This document shows, in pieces, positions 1 through 7,586 of a stretch of 64,000 nt of DNA. Source of the DNA: Pseudonocardia broussonetiae (GTDB lineage Bacteria > Actinomycetota > Actinomycetes > Mycobacteriales > Pseudonocardiaceae); assembly GCF_013155125.1 (NCBI RefSeq), contig NZ_CP053564.1, positions 5,339,501-5,403,500 of the forward strand, read 5' to 3'. Within the stretch, counting starts at the first letter, position 1. The number at the start of each line of letters is the position of its first letter. The notes under the pieces were generated by a model. That model was given only the letters and a program-made list of their open reading frames with translations, did not search any database and was not told the DNA's origin. The translations under genes and the position numbers were made by a program.

Positions 1-1
1 G

Positions 2-832
2 GCGGGCGCGCCGCTGGAGAGCGGCTGGCGCCCGCCCGCCGACATGCCCGACGCCGGCGTCGTCAGCCGGGTCGACATCCCGGCCACGGTCTCGGGCTTC
101 CCCGCCCGGCCCGCCTGGGTCTACCTCCCGCCCGCCTACCTCGGCTCGACGCGCGCGCGGCTGCCGGTCCTGGTGCTGCTGTCGGGCCAGCCCGGGTCCC
201 CCGACGACTGGCTGACCAGCGGCGAGCTCGCCCGTCGCGCCGACGCGTACGCCGCGGAGCACGGCGGGCTGGCCCCGGTCGTCGTCATGCCCGACCACCT
301 CGGCGACCCGCTGGCCAACCCGCTGTGCGTCGACTCCCCGCTCGGGAACGCGTTCACCTACCTCACCGTCGACGTCCCGGCCTGGATCCGCGCGACGCTG
401 CAGGTGGCGCCGGGCGGCTGGGCGGTCGGCGGGCTGTCCAACGGCGGCACCTGCTCGCTGCAGCTCGCCGTCACCGCGCCGGACCTGTTCCCGACGTTCG
501 TCGACGTGTCCGGCGAGGACGCCCCCACCCTCGGCGACCGGGCGGAGACGATCGCCCGGGCGTTCGGGGGCGACGAGGCCGCCTACCGGGCGGTCAACCC
601 GCTCGACGTCCTGGCCGCGCGGCCGTTCCCCGGCACCGCCGGGTACCTCGTCGCCGGCCTGCAGGACTCGGTCTACCTGCCGCAGGCGCGCCGCGTGTTC
701 GCCGCCGCGCAGGCCGCCGGCATGGACGTGGAGTTCCACCCCCGCCCCGGCGAGCACACCTGGGAGGTGTGGGGCCCCGGGCTCGGCGACGCGCTGCCCT
801 GGCTCGGCACGCGGCTGGGGCTGACGTCGTGA
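2..832 (+). CDS. alpha/beta-hydrolase-fold esterase, 5' partial
   Basis: This is the C-terminal part of an esterase of the esterase D / mycolyltransferase-like alpha/beta-hydrolase superfamily. The frame is open to the left edge, so the true start lies outside the window; the first in-frame ATG is at 44 but sits inside a domain strand. Counting from that ATG, the nucleophile elbow GLSNG places the catalytic serine at about residue 132. A C-terminal GEHTWE segment supplies the histidine, and an acid is expected around the QDS segment. Relatives often carry N-terminal membrane segments, which would lie upstream here. It overlaps the next gene by 4 bases (GTGA), implying co-transcription with the lysyltransferase-like gene. 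The substrate is unknown. Confidence 0.8.
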   Translation, partial: AGAPLESGWRPPADMPDAGVVSRVDIPATVSGFPARPAWVYLPPAYLGSTRARLPVLVLLSGQPGSPDDWLTSGELARRADAYAAEHGGLAPVVVMPDHLGDPLANPLCVDSPLGNAFTYLTVDVPAWIRATLQVAPGGWAVGGLSNGGTCSLQLAVTAPDLFPTFVDVSGEDAPTLGDRAETIARAFGGDEAAYRAVNPLDVLAARPFPGTAGYLVAGLQDSVYLPQARRVFAAAQAAGMDVEFHPRPGEHTWEVWGPGLGDALPWLGTRLGLTS

Positions 833-3345
833 GGGCCGCACTCGTCCGTCCCGGGCTGGTGCGGTTCGGGCGGCGGGCGCCGCTGTCGATCGCGTTCACC
901 GCGGTCGCGGTGGTCGTCGGCGTGGTGTCGGGCAGCATCCCGGACGGTCCGCCCGCCGACGTGCTCGACGCCGTCGGCACCGGGGTGGGACCGCTGAGCG
1001 CCGGGCACTGGTGGTCGCCGCTCTCGGCGGTGCCGTTCTGGGGCGGCCTGGCCGGGCACCTGGCCACGGCCGCGCTCGTGCTCGGAGCCGGGCTGGTGGC
1101 CGAGCGCCGGGTCGGGGCGGTGCGCACGGCCGCACTGCTGCTCGGGACGCAGGTCGTCGGCACGCTGGTCGCCGTCGGGCTGATCGCGGCGGGATCGGCC
1201 GCGGGCGGCGCGTGGGCCGGGGAGATGGCCGCGCAGACCGCCGTCGGCGGAGCGCCGGGCGCGGTCGGGTTCCTGCTGGCGGCGAGCCACGTGCTGTCGG
1301 CGCTGTGGCGGCGCCGGATCCGGCTGGTGCTGCTCGTCGGCGTCGTCATGCTGGTCGCCTACTCCGGCGAGCTGACCGATGCGCTGCTGCTGTGCGGCGC
1401 GCTGGCCGGCCTGGTCGCGGGGCCGCTGGTGCTGCGCCGCGCCGACACCGGCACCGGCACCGGCACCGGGCCGCACCGGACCGGGGCGCCGTCGCGGTCC
1501 GAGGGACGCGTGCTGGTGGCGCTGCTCGTGGCGGCGTCGGCGGTCGGGCCGGTGGTGGCGGCCGTCGCGCAGGCGCCGATCGGGCCGCTGTCGGTGCTGC
1601 AGTTCGTGGTGCTCTCGCCGCCGCCGGACGCCGCGACCGTCCAGCAGATCTGCGCGACCGCGGCCACCGACGTGTGCCGGTCGCTGCAGGCGCAGCTGCG
1701 GCTGTCGGGGATCGGGCCGGCGATCGCGTCGGCGGTCCCGGTGCTGCTGCTGCTCGTCACGGCGGAGGGGCTGCGGCGCGGGCGCCGGGCGGCGTGGGTC
1801 GTCGGGATCGCGATGGACCTGCTGCTCGCGGTGCTCGGCCTGCTGCTCGCGGCGCAGGTCGCGACCACCCCGGCCGAGCAGCTCGTCGTCTACGGGGGCG
1901 CGCCCGGGGCCCGGCAGGTCCTCGCGCTGGTGCTGCCGCCGCTGCTGCCCCTGGCCGTCGCCGTGCTGCTGGTCCTCACGCGGGCGCGGTTCGCGGTGCG
2001 CGCGCCGTCGGGCACGTACCGGCGGCTCGGGCTGGTCGCCGCGGCCGCGTTCGCCGTCGTCTCGGTGCTCTACGTCGGGGGCGGCGCGCTCGCCGCGGGC
2101 GGGTTCGACCGCCCGCCCGGCACCGGTGAGCTCCTCGCCGACCTCCCCCTGCGCTTCCTGCCGCCGGGCTACCTCGGCGAGGTCGAGCCCGGGTTCCTGC
2201 CGCAGGACCTCGTCGCGACGCTGCTGTTCGAGTGGACCGGGGTGGTGTTCTGGCTGGTCGTGGCGGTGGGGCTGCTGCGGTCGTTCGTGGCGGCCCGGCC
2301 CGAGGGGGCCTCCGACGACGACGCCGGGCGCGCCCGCGAGCTGCTGCGCACCACCGGCGGCTCGCACCTGGGCTGGCTCACGACCTGGCCGGGGCACGTC
2401 TACTGGTTCGGCGACGGCTGCGCGGTCGCGCACCGCGTGATCGGCGGCGTCGCACTGACCACGGGCGACCCGATCGGCCCGGCGGACGCCCGGGCGTCCG
2501 CCGTCACGGGGTTCGCCGCGCACTGCGCCGAGCGCGGTCTCACCCCCGCGTTCTACAGCGTCACCGAGGACGTCCGGGCGGTGTGCGCGGGGCTGGGGTG
2601 GAGCGCCGTGCAGGTCGCGGAGGAGACGGTCGTCCCGCTGCCGGGGCTCGCGTTCACCGGCAAGCGCTGGCAGGACGTGCGCAGCGCGCTCAACCGCGCC
2701 ACGAAGACCGGCACGACCGCGGAGTGGATCTCCTACCGGCACGCCCCGCTCGCGCTGACCGACCAGGTCCGGGCGATCAGCGAGGAGTGGGTCGTCGACA
2801 AGGGCCTGCCGGAGATGGGCTTCACGCTCGGCGGGCTCGACGAGCTCGCCGACGACGAGGTCCGCTGCCTGGTCGCCGTCGACGCCGACCGCACCGTCCA
2901 CGGCGTCACCAGCTGGCTGCCCGTGCACGAGGGCGGCGCCGTCGTGGGGTGGACGCTGGACTTCATGCGCCGCCGCGCCGGCACCCACGGCGTCATGGAG
3001 TTCCTCATCGCCTCGGCCGCCCAGACCTTCCGCGACGAGGGCGCGCAGTTCGCCTCGCTGTCGGGCGCGCCGCTGGCCCAGCTCGAGCCGCAGCAGGCCG
3101 ACGGGCTGCAGCGCGTGCTCGACTGGGCGGGTCACGCGCTGGAGCCCGTCTACGGCTTCCGCTCGCTGCTGGCGTTCAAGGCGAAGTTCCAGCCGCGCTA
3201 CGAACCGCTGTTCCTCAGCTACCCCGACCCGGTCGCGCTGCCCGCGATCGGGGTGGCCGTGGGGCGCGCCTACCTGCCCGGACTGACCGCTCGTCAGTCC
3301 GCCCGCCTCGTCGCGCGCATGCGGGAACGCCCGACCGCCGGCTGA
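829..3345 (+). CDS. MprF-like membrane protein with phosphatidylglycerol lysyltransferase (DUF2156) domain
   Basis: An 838-residue protein starting at GTG 829, chosen because it overlaps the upstream TGA. The N-terminal part (about residues 10-490) has many hydrophobic segments. An early stretch with GHWWSPLSAVPFWG and GHLATAALVLG resembles rhomboid-type membrane domains rather than a standard MprF flippase. The C-terminal part (about 500-830) matches the aminoacyl-phosphatidylglycerol transferase fold: HLGWLTTWPG, then a GDPIGP motif and a closing KFQPRYEP segment. Relatives transfer lysine or other amino acids from tRNA to phosphatidylglycerol, changing membrane charge and resistance to cationic peptides. 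The amino acid used here cannot be read from sequence. It likely forms an operon with the upstream esterase. Confidence 0.8.
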   Translation: MRAALVRPGLVRFGRRAPLSIAFTAVAVVVGVVSGSIPDGPPADVLDAVGTGVGPLSAGHWWSPLSAVPFWGGLAGHLATAALVLGAGLVAERRVGAVRTAALLLGTQVVGTLVAVGLIAAGSAAGGAWAGEMAAQTAVGGAPGAVGFLLAASHVLSALWRRRIRLVLLVGVVMLVAYSGELTDALLLCGALAGLVAGPLVLRRADTGTGTGTGPHRTGAPSRSEGRVLVALLVAASAVGPVVAAVAQAPIGPLSVLQFVVLSPPPDAATVQQICATAATDVCRSLQAQLRLSGIGPAIASAVPVLLLLVTAEGLRRGRRAAWVVGIAMDLLLAVLGLLLAAQVATTPAEQLVVYGGAPGARQVLALVLPPLLPLAVAVLLVLTRARFAVRAPSGTYRRLGLVAAAAFAVVSVLYVGGGALAAGGFDRPPGTGELLADLPLRFLPPGYLGEVEPGFLPQDLVATLLFEWTGVVFWLVVAVGLLRSFVAARPEGASDDDAGRARELLRTTGGSHLGWLTTWPGHVYWFGDGCAVAHRVIGGVALTTGDPIGPADARASAVTGFAAHCAERGLTPAFYSVTEDVRAVCAGLGWSAVQVAEETVVPLPGLAFTGKRWQDVRSALNRATKTGTTAEWISYRHAPLALTDQVRAISEEWVVDKGLPEMGFTLGGLDELADDEVRCLVAVDADRTVHGVTSWLPVHEGGAVVGWTLDFMRRRAGTHGVMEFLIASAAQTFRDEGAQFASLSGAPLAQLEPQQADGLQRVLDWAGHALEPVYGFRSLLAFKAKFQPRYEPLFLSYPDPVALPAIGVAVGRAYLPGLTARQSARLVARMRERPTAG

Positions 3346-3417
3346 ACCCGCCCGCCGCGCGCACGGGGCCGACCGGCGCAGGCCAGGCAACCCCGCTGGA
3401 TCCCGGAATCTCGGCCA

Positions 3418-3442
3418 GTACCCTCGCCCCGGTCGCATAAAC
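3418..3442 (-). promoter_or_regulatory. SigB/SigF-like promoter motif, antisense
   Basis: On the minus strand this gap reads GTTT, 15 bases, GGGTAC, a perfect match to the actinobacterial SigB-type pattern. It points leftwards into the 3' end of the MprF-like gene, where I see no convincing minus-strand gene. It could drive an antisense or small RNA, or be a chance match. Confidence 0.4.
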
Positions 3443-3458
3443 CGTCGAGAGGGCCCGG

Positions 3459-6269
3459 GTGGTGCGCGAGAACAGGGAGACCGACGAGGTCCTGGTGTGC
3501 ATGGCGCAGCGCCTGCAGAGCCAGCTCGAGCGGCAGCTCACCCTCGTGGAGCGCCTCCAGGTGCACGGCCGCGACGAGTCGCTGGCCGACCTCGCCGAGC
3601 TGCGCACGTCGCTGCAGCGCTCGCTGCGCGGCAGCGAGAACCTGCTGGTGCTGGCCGGTGCGCAGCAGGGCCCGCGCTCCCGCGGCCCCCGGTCGGTCGC
3701 CGACGTGCTGGCCGACGCCCGCGCCGGCGTCGAGGACGTCACGCGCATCGGCCTCGGGCCCGCACCCGACACCAGCATCGCCCCCCGCGCCGTGTCCGGG
3801 CTGGTCGCGCTGTTCACCGAGCTCCTCACGCACGGGCTCGCCGTGGCGGCCCCGCTCACCCGGGTCGACGTCGCGAGCGCGCGGTCCGAGGACGGCGGCG
3901 TGGTCGTCGAGGTCGTCGTCGACGGGCCGTCGGCGTCGGCCGGTGAGCTCGACGAGCTCAACCGCCGCCTCGGCGACCGCCCGATCATCGACGACATCGT
4001 CTCCAACCGCGTCGGCCTGTTCGTCGCGGCGCGGCTCGCCCGGCGCTGCGGCGTCGCGCTGCGGGTGCAGCACCGGCGGGGCGCGCTCGCCGGGTCCGGG
4101 GTCGTCGTCGTGGTGCACTGCCCGCCCGACCTGCTCGACGCCGTCGCCTTCGCCGCCCCCGACGCCCCGCGCGCCTGGCACCGGGAGCCGGCGGGGCGTC
4201 CGGGGAACGGGCAGCCGGGGCACGGGCAGCCGGCGAACGGGCGGGGCAACGGTCATCCGGCCAACGGCAACGGTCGCCCGGGGTCCTTCGGTGGGCCCGG
4301 TGGCTTCGGCGGGCCGCAGGGGCCGCCGGCCCGGCGTCCCGACCCCCTGTCGGACCCGCTGCCCGGGTTCGTCCGCCGCGACCAGGTGGAGCCGACGGGT
4401 TTCGACGCGCCGCGTCCCGACCTTCCGTCGTCCGACGGGCCCCGGGTCGACGGGCCCCGGCTCGACGGGCCGCGGCTCGACAAGGCCCGCTCCGACGTCC
4501 CGTTCGCTGACCGGGGTGGGGCCTCGGATCCCCGGCAGCCCGGGCGGAACGGTTCGGACCGCGGCGGGTTCGGGCGTGACGCCCAGAACCGGGACGACCT
4601 GGGCCGGGACGACCTCGGCCGGGACGACCTCGGCCGCAACGGCTCGGGGCGGAGCCACCTCGATCCGCTCGGTATCGGGCGGCCGGCTGTTCCGGGTGCC
4701 GACGACCTGGGGCGCGACGGGGCCGGCCGCGACGGTTCGGGGCGCGACGACCTGAGCCGGCCCGGCTCCGGCCACGACGACCTGGGCCGGGGCGACCGGG
4801 CGCGTGACGACCTGGGCCGGGACGACCGGGGGCGCGACGACCTGGGTCGGAACGGCGCCGAGTGGGGCGAGCAGGGGTCGGGTCACGCCGGTCGGAACGG
4901 TTCGGGCCGGAACGGCTCGGGCCGGGTCGACGCCGGGCGCAACGACCTGGGCCGCAACGACCTGGGCCGCAACGACCTGGGCCGCAACGACCTGGGCCGC
5001 AACGACCTGGGCCGCAACGACCGCGGCCGCGACGACCTGGGCCTGGGCGACCTCGGCATCGGTGACCCGCTCCGCCCGGAGCCGGACCGCCGCGACCCCC
5101 TCCGCACCGACCGCCCCGCCGCCGGCCACCCCGCCCCCGCGGGCGGCCCCGGCACCGACCTCCCCGGCACCGACCTCCCCGGCACAGCGGGCCGCCCCGG
5201 CGCCGGCCTCCCCCGCCGCGACCCGGCCCGCCGCGACGCGCCGCGGGTCGAGCCCGCACCGTTCTCCGCGCAGCCGGGCGGCCCCGGGGCTGCCGAGCTC
5301 CCCGCACACACGTCCGGCACCGACCTGCCCCGCCGCGGCACCCCCGACCTCCCCCGCCGCGGCGAGCCCACGCGCGCCGGGGGCCCGGGGTCCGGGGCGC
5401 AGCCCTTCGGCGGCGCCCCGTTCGGAGGCGCCCCGTTCGGAGGTCCGCTGCCCGGTGGGTCGCCGCTCACGGCCCGCCCGTTCGGGGGCCCCGAGACGCA
5501 CCGGTCCGACGTGCAGCGGTCCGACGTGCAGGGCTCCGAGCACCGGACCGAGCTCCCCGGCACCGAGTCCTACCGCTCCGGACCCGCCCTCTCCGAACCC
5601 CACCGCTCCGAACCTCACCCTTCCGAGCCCTACCGCTCCGAACCCGGCCGCTCCAAGCCGCACCGAGCCGAGCCCCACCGCTCGGAGCCCCTGTGGCGTG
5701 ACGAGCCGCGCCGTCCCGAGGACCCGTTCCGCCCCGGTGGCGCCGTGCGGCCGGTCGAGCCGCCGGTGCGGCCCGCCGAGCCGGAGGAGCGCCCCGACCC
5801 GATGGCGCCCGACGCCTACTGGGACGACGACGAGGCCCCGCTCACGAGCGGCAGCGGCGACGCGGAGCTGTTCGGCCCGCTGACGAACTCGCTGCGCGAC
5901 CGGATGCGCGAGATGGCGCCGACGCCGATCTACGAGGCCGTGGCGTCGGCGTGGTTCGTCGACAGCGAGACCGAGGCCGCCGGCCGCGCCGCGGGCGCCC
6001 CGCCGCAGGACTGGAACACCCCCAGCGACGCCGAGTGGCGCGCCGCCTCCGAGCGGGCGTCGCGGCCCGGGCAGCCCCAGACGTCCACCCCGGCCGGGCT
6101 CCCCCGCCGCCGCCCCGGCACGCAGATGGTGGCCCCGCCGCGCGGCGGCACGCCGGCTCCGCCCAACGGGTCACGCGACCGCGAGCCCGAGCGGGTCCGC
6201 GAGCGCCTGGCCGTCTACCAGCAGGGCCTGGAGCGCGGCCGTCACCGCGCCTCCGACGCCGACCGCTGA
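3459..6269 (+). CDS. degenerate sensor-kinase-like ATPase with long disordered tail
   Basis: A 936-residue cytoplasmic protein related to the actinobacterial nitrate-sensor-type histidine kinases. The N-terminal 220 residues correspond to their dimerisation/ATPase core (SENLLVLAG, VGLFVAARLARR). The sensor and HAMP domains are absent. The usual DH of the LDHLATR phospho-acceptor helix reads RT (LRTSLQRS), and the N-box ELL(D/T)NA reads ELLTHG, so normal kinase chemistry is doubtful. Residues about 245-770 are Gly/Asp/Arg/Pro-rich, with GRDDLGR- and GRNDLGR-type repeats and later HRSEP-type repeats. The last 150 residues recover a conserved family tail (TPIYEAVASAWF, DWNTPSDAEW, RERLAVYQQGL). 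GTG 3459 is used; ATG 3501 is an alternative start. Confidence 0.7.
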   Translation: MVRENRETDEVLVCMAQRLQSQLERQLTLVERLQVHGRDESLADLAELRTSLQRSLRGSENLLVLAGAQQGPRSRGPRSVADVLADARAGVEDVTRIGLGPAPDTSIAPRAVSGLVALFTELLTHGLAVAAPLTRVDVASARSEDGGVVVEVVVDGPSASAGELDELNRRLGDRPIIDDIVSNRVGLFVAARLARRCGVALRVQHRRGALAGSGVVVVVHCPPDLLDAVAFAAPDAPRAWHREPAGRPGNGQPGHGQPANGRGNGHPANGNGRPGSFGGPGGFGGPQGPPARRPDPLSDPLPGFVRRDQVEPTGFDAPRPDLPSSDGPRVDGPRLDGPRLDKARSDVPFADRGGASDPRQPGRNGSDRGGFGRDAQNRDDLGRDDLGRDDLGRNGSGRSHLDPLGIGRPAVPGADDLGRDGAGRDGSGRDDLSRPGSGHDDLGRGDRARDDLGRDDRGRDDLGRNGAEWGEQGSGHAGRNGSGRNGSGRVDAGRNDLGRNDLGRNDLGRNDLGRNDLGRNDRGRDDLGLGDLGIGDPLRPEPDRRDPLRTDRPAAGHPAPAGGPGTDLPGTDLPGTAGRPGAGLPRRDPARRDAPRVEPAPFSAQPGGPGAAELPAHTSGTDLPRRGTPDLPRRGEPTRAGGPGSGAQPFGGAPFGGAPFGGPLPGGSPLTARPFGGPETHRSDVQRSDVQGSEHRTELPGTESYRSGPALSEPHRSEPHPSEPYRSEPGRSKPHRAEPHRSEPLWRDEPRRPEDPFRPGGAVRPVEPPVRPAEPEERPDPMAPDAYWDDDEAPLTSGSGDAELFGPLTNSLRDRMREMAPTPIYEAVASAWFVDSETEAAGRAAGAPPQDWNTPSDAEWRAASERASRPGQPQTSTPAGLPRRRPGTQMVAPPRGGTPAPPNGSRDREPERVRERLAVYQQGLERGRHRASDADR
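4941..5030 (+). repeat. 15-bp tandem repeat inside the kinase-like gene
   Basis: Five exact copies of AACGACCTGGGCCGC (4941-5015) are followed by one diverged copy (5016-5030), encoding repeated NDLGR. Looser copies (DDLGR) occur from about 4590. Such in-frame minisatellites can change length by slippage without breaking the frame. Confidence 0.95.
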
Positions 6270-6311
6270 CCACCCGGCGCAGCACGCCCGACCCGGCCGC
6301 CGCGCCCGCTC

Positions 6312-6317
6312 TATGCT
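6312..6317 (+). promoter_or_regulatory. probable -10 element for a leaderless transcript
   Basis: TATGCT lies 6 bases upstream of ATG 6324, placing the expected transcription start at or next to the start codon. No ribosome-binding site is visible, which fits leaderless translation. Confidence 0.45.
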
Positions 6318-6323
6318 CGCGCG

Positions 6324-6752
6324 ATGCCGCAGTTCAGGATCTCCGAGGTCGCCCGCCTGCTCGGTGTCAGTGACGACACCGTCCGCCGCATGGTGGACCA
6401 GGGGACGCTCCCGGTGAGGCGCGACGAGTCCAACCGGCGCGTCGTCGACGGCGAGGCGCTCGCCGCGTTCACCCGCGAGCACGCCCGCGCGGTCCCGGAC
6501 CCCTCCGACGTGCACCGCTCCGCCCGCAACCGCTTCGTCGGCCTCGTCACCCACGTCGTCCAGGACACCGTGATGGCGCAGGTGGAGATCCAGTGCGGCC
6601 CGCACCGGGTGGTGTCGCTGATGAGCAGCGAGGCGGTGCGCGAGCTCGACCTGCGGCCCGGGGTGCTGGCGGTGGCGGTGGTGAAGTCGACGAACGTGGT
6701 CGTGGAGACGCCCCAGCGCCTGCCCCTGCACCGCTCCGACGCGCCGGACTGA
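6324..6752 (+). CDS. helix-turn-helix plus TOBE (Mop) domain molybdate-type regulator
   Basis: A 142-residue protein. Residues 1-50 are an excisionase/MerR-type DNA-binding helix-turn-helix (FRISEVARLLGVSDDTVRRMVDQG). Residues about 70-135 form a TOBE/Mop domain, the small beta-barrel that binds molybdate or related oxyanions (SARNRFVGLVTHV ... VVKSTNVVVE). This combination is widespread in actinobacteria and is usually annotated as a molybdenum-pterin-binding regulator. There are no molybdate transport or cofactor genes next to it here, so its targets cannot be inferred from context. The start ATG follows a -10-like TATGCT. Confidence 0.85.
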   Translation: MPQFRISEVARLLGVSDDTVRRMVDQGTLPVRRDESNRRVVDGEALAAFTREHARAVPDPSDVHRSARNRFVGLVTHVVQDTVMAQVEIQCGPHRVVSLMSSEAVRELDLRPGVLAVAVVKSTNVVVETPQRLPLHRSDAPD

Positions 6753-6860
6753 CCCCGCTCCGCGCCCCGCGTTCCGCGGAACGCAGCGGGCCCACCGCGC
6801 CGCCCCCGCCCTCGCCTCACTGCGTTCCGCGGAACGCACTAGGCACCACCGCCAGCCGCG

Positions 6861-7009
6861 GTGATCACCGAGACCGCACCGCCACGGTCCCCCACACGGC
6901 CCTGAGGTCACACTCCCGACGATCACCAGCCCGTGATCTCCGCCGGCCACACACCACGGTCGCCCCAAGGACCGTGGTGTGCGAGCCGCAGCGATCAAGT
7001 GTCCGTCCC
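6861..7009. repeat. direct repeat copy 1 (about 149 bp)
   Basis: Starts GTGATCACCG and ends near GTCCGTCCC, and is highly similar along its whole length to 7072-7219. It contains internal dyads: CACACCACGGT pairs with ACCGTGGTGTG, and there is a CGATCAC/GTGATC-type pair. Confidence 0.9.
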
Positions 7010-7071
7010 GAGGACGCGCACCCGCGCTTCGCAGCGTTCCGCGGAACGCACCCCGGACCCCGGTCGGCCGC

Positions 7072-7219
7072 GTGATCACCGCGACCGCACCGCCACGGTC
7101 CCCCCCACGACCCTGACGTCACGCTCTCGACGATCACCAACCCGTGATCGCCGCCGACCGCACCACACGGTCGCCCCGACGACCGTGGTGTACGAGCCGC
7201 GGCGATCAAGTGCCGTCCC
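7072..7219. repeat. direct repeat copy 2 (about 148 bp)
   Basis: Second copy of the 6861-7009 repeat, with scattered substitutions. The palindrome at 7034-7049 lies before it and the one at 7253-7268 after it, so palindrome and repeat together form a larger unit. Confidence 0.9.
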
Positions 7220-7586
7220 AACCGGCGGCAGCAAGCCGGTCCGCGCTCCACTGCGTTCCGCGGAACGCGCCCCACACCGCCGCCGCCCGCCGGCGCCCGC
7301 GGTCGGACACAACAGCGATCACCACGCGGCGAGCGGTCGCCCACACCGCCCCCCGACCGGCCCGAGCCCGACCACGAGCGCGTTCCGCGGAACGCGAGAG
7401 CCACCGCCGCCCAACCGCATGCACCGACCGTGAGCGTTCCGCAACCCCCAGGCAACGAGCGACGCCAACGGAAACCTCCCGGCACTCCCGAGGCAACCGT
7501 CCGGCAACGGACGGGACCTGTAATGACTCCTGACCACACATCACCGCCGCTGGTGGCCACCGCGAGCCCCCAGGAGCTGATCACCG

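Larger units (their letters stand above)
6769..7395. repeat. five copies of the 16-bp perfect palindrome GCGTTCCGCGGAACGC
   Basis: Exact copies lie at 6769-6784, 6822-6837 (extended to 18 bp by flanking T/A), 7034-7049, 7253-7268 and 7380-7395. Each is a perfect dyad, suitable for a dimeric DNA-binding protein or a small cruciform/hairpin. None was noticed elsewhere in the window. Confidence 0.95.
6753..7586. other. 834-bp gene-free region built of palindromes and direct repeats
   Basis: No credible gene lies here; the open frames are GC-driven shadows. The region holds five copies of the palindrome GCGTTCCGCGGAACGC and two 149/148-bp direct repeats placed between them, giving a period near 215 bp. 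The last 190 bases (about 7395-7586) are relatively A-rich leader sequence of the flavoprotein gene. It contains three GGCAAC motifs and a short CCGTCC/GGACGG hairpin. Confidence 0.85.

Noticed and set aside
325..828. N-terminal extension of the MprF-like gene to 325
   Set aside because: That stretch is the shadow frame of the esterase and reads Arg-rich nonsense. The GTG at 829 overlapping the upstream stop is far better.
673..3438. Long minus-strand open frames opposite real genes, for example 673-3438, 7581-10760 and 20554-22542 beyond the true genes
   Set aside because: High G+C removes stop codons from shadow frames. Their Arg/Pro/Gly-rich translations have no family motifs, while the opposite frame gives clear proteins.
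6769..7395. CRISPR array
   Set aside because: Repeats are 16-bp palindromes at irregular spacing with repeated, not unique, spacers, and no cas genes are nearby.
7396..7586. Known riboswitch class upstream of the flavoprotein gene
   Set aside because: I compared the leader by eye with SAM, SAH, guanidine and glycine riboswitch cores and found no convincing match.
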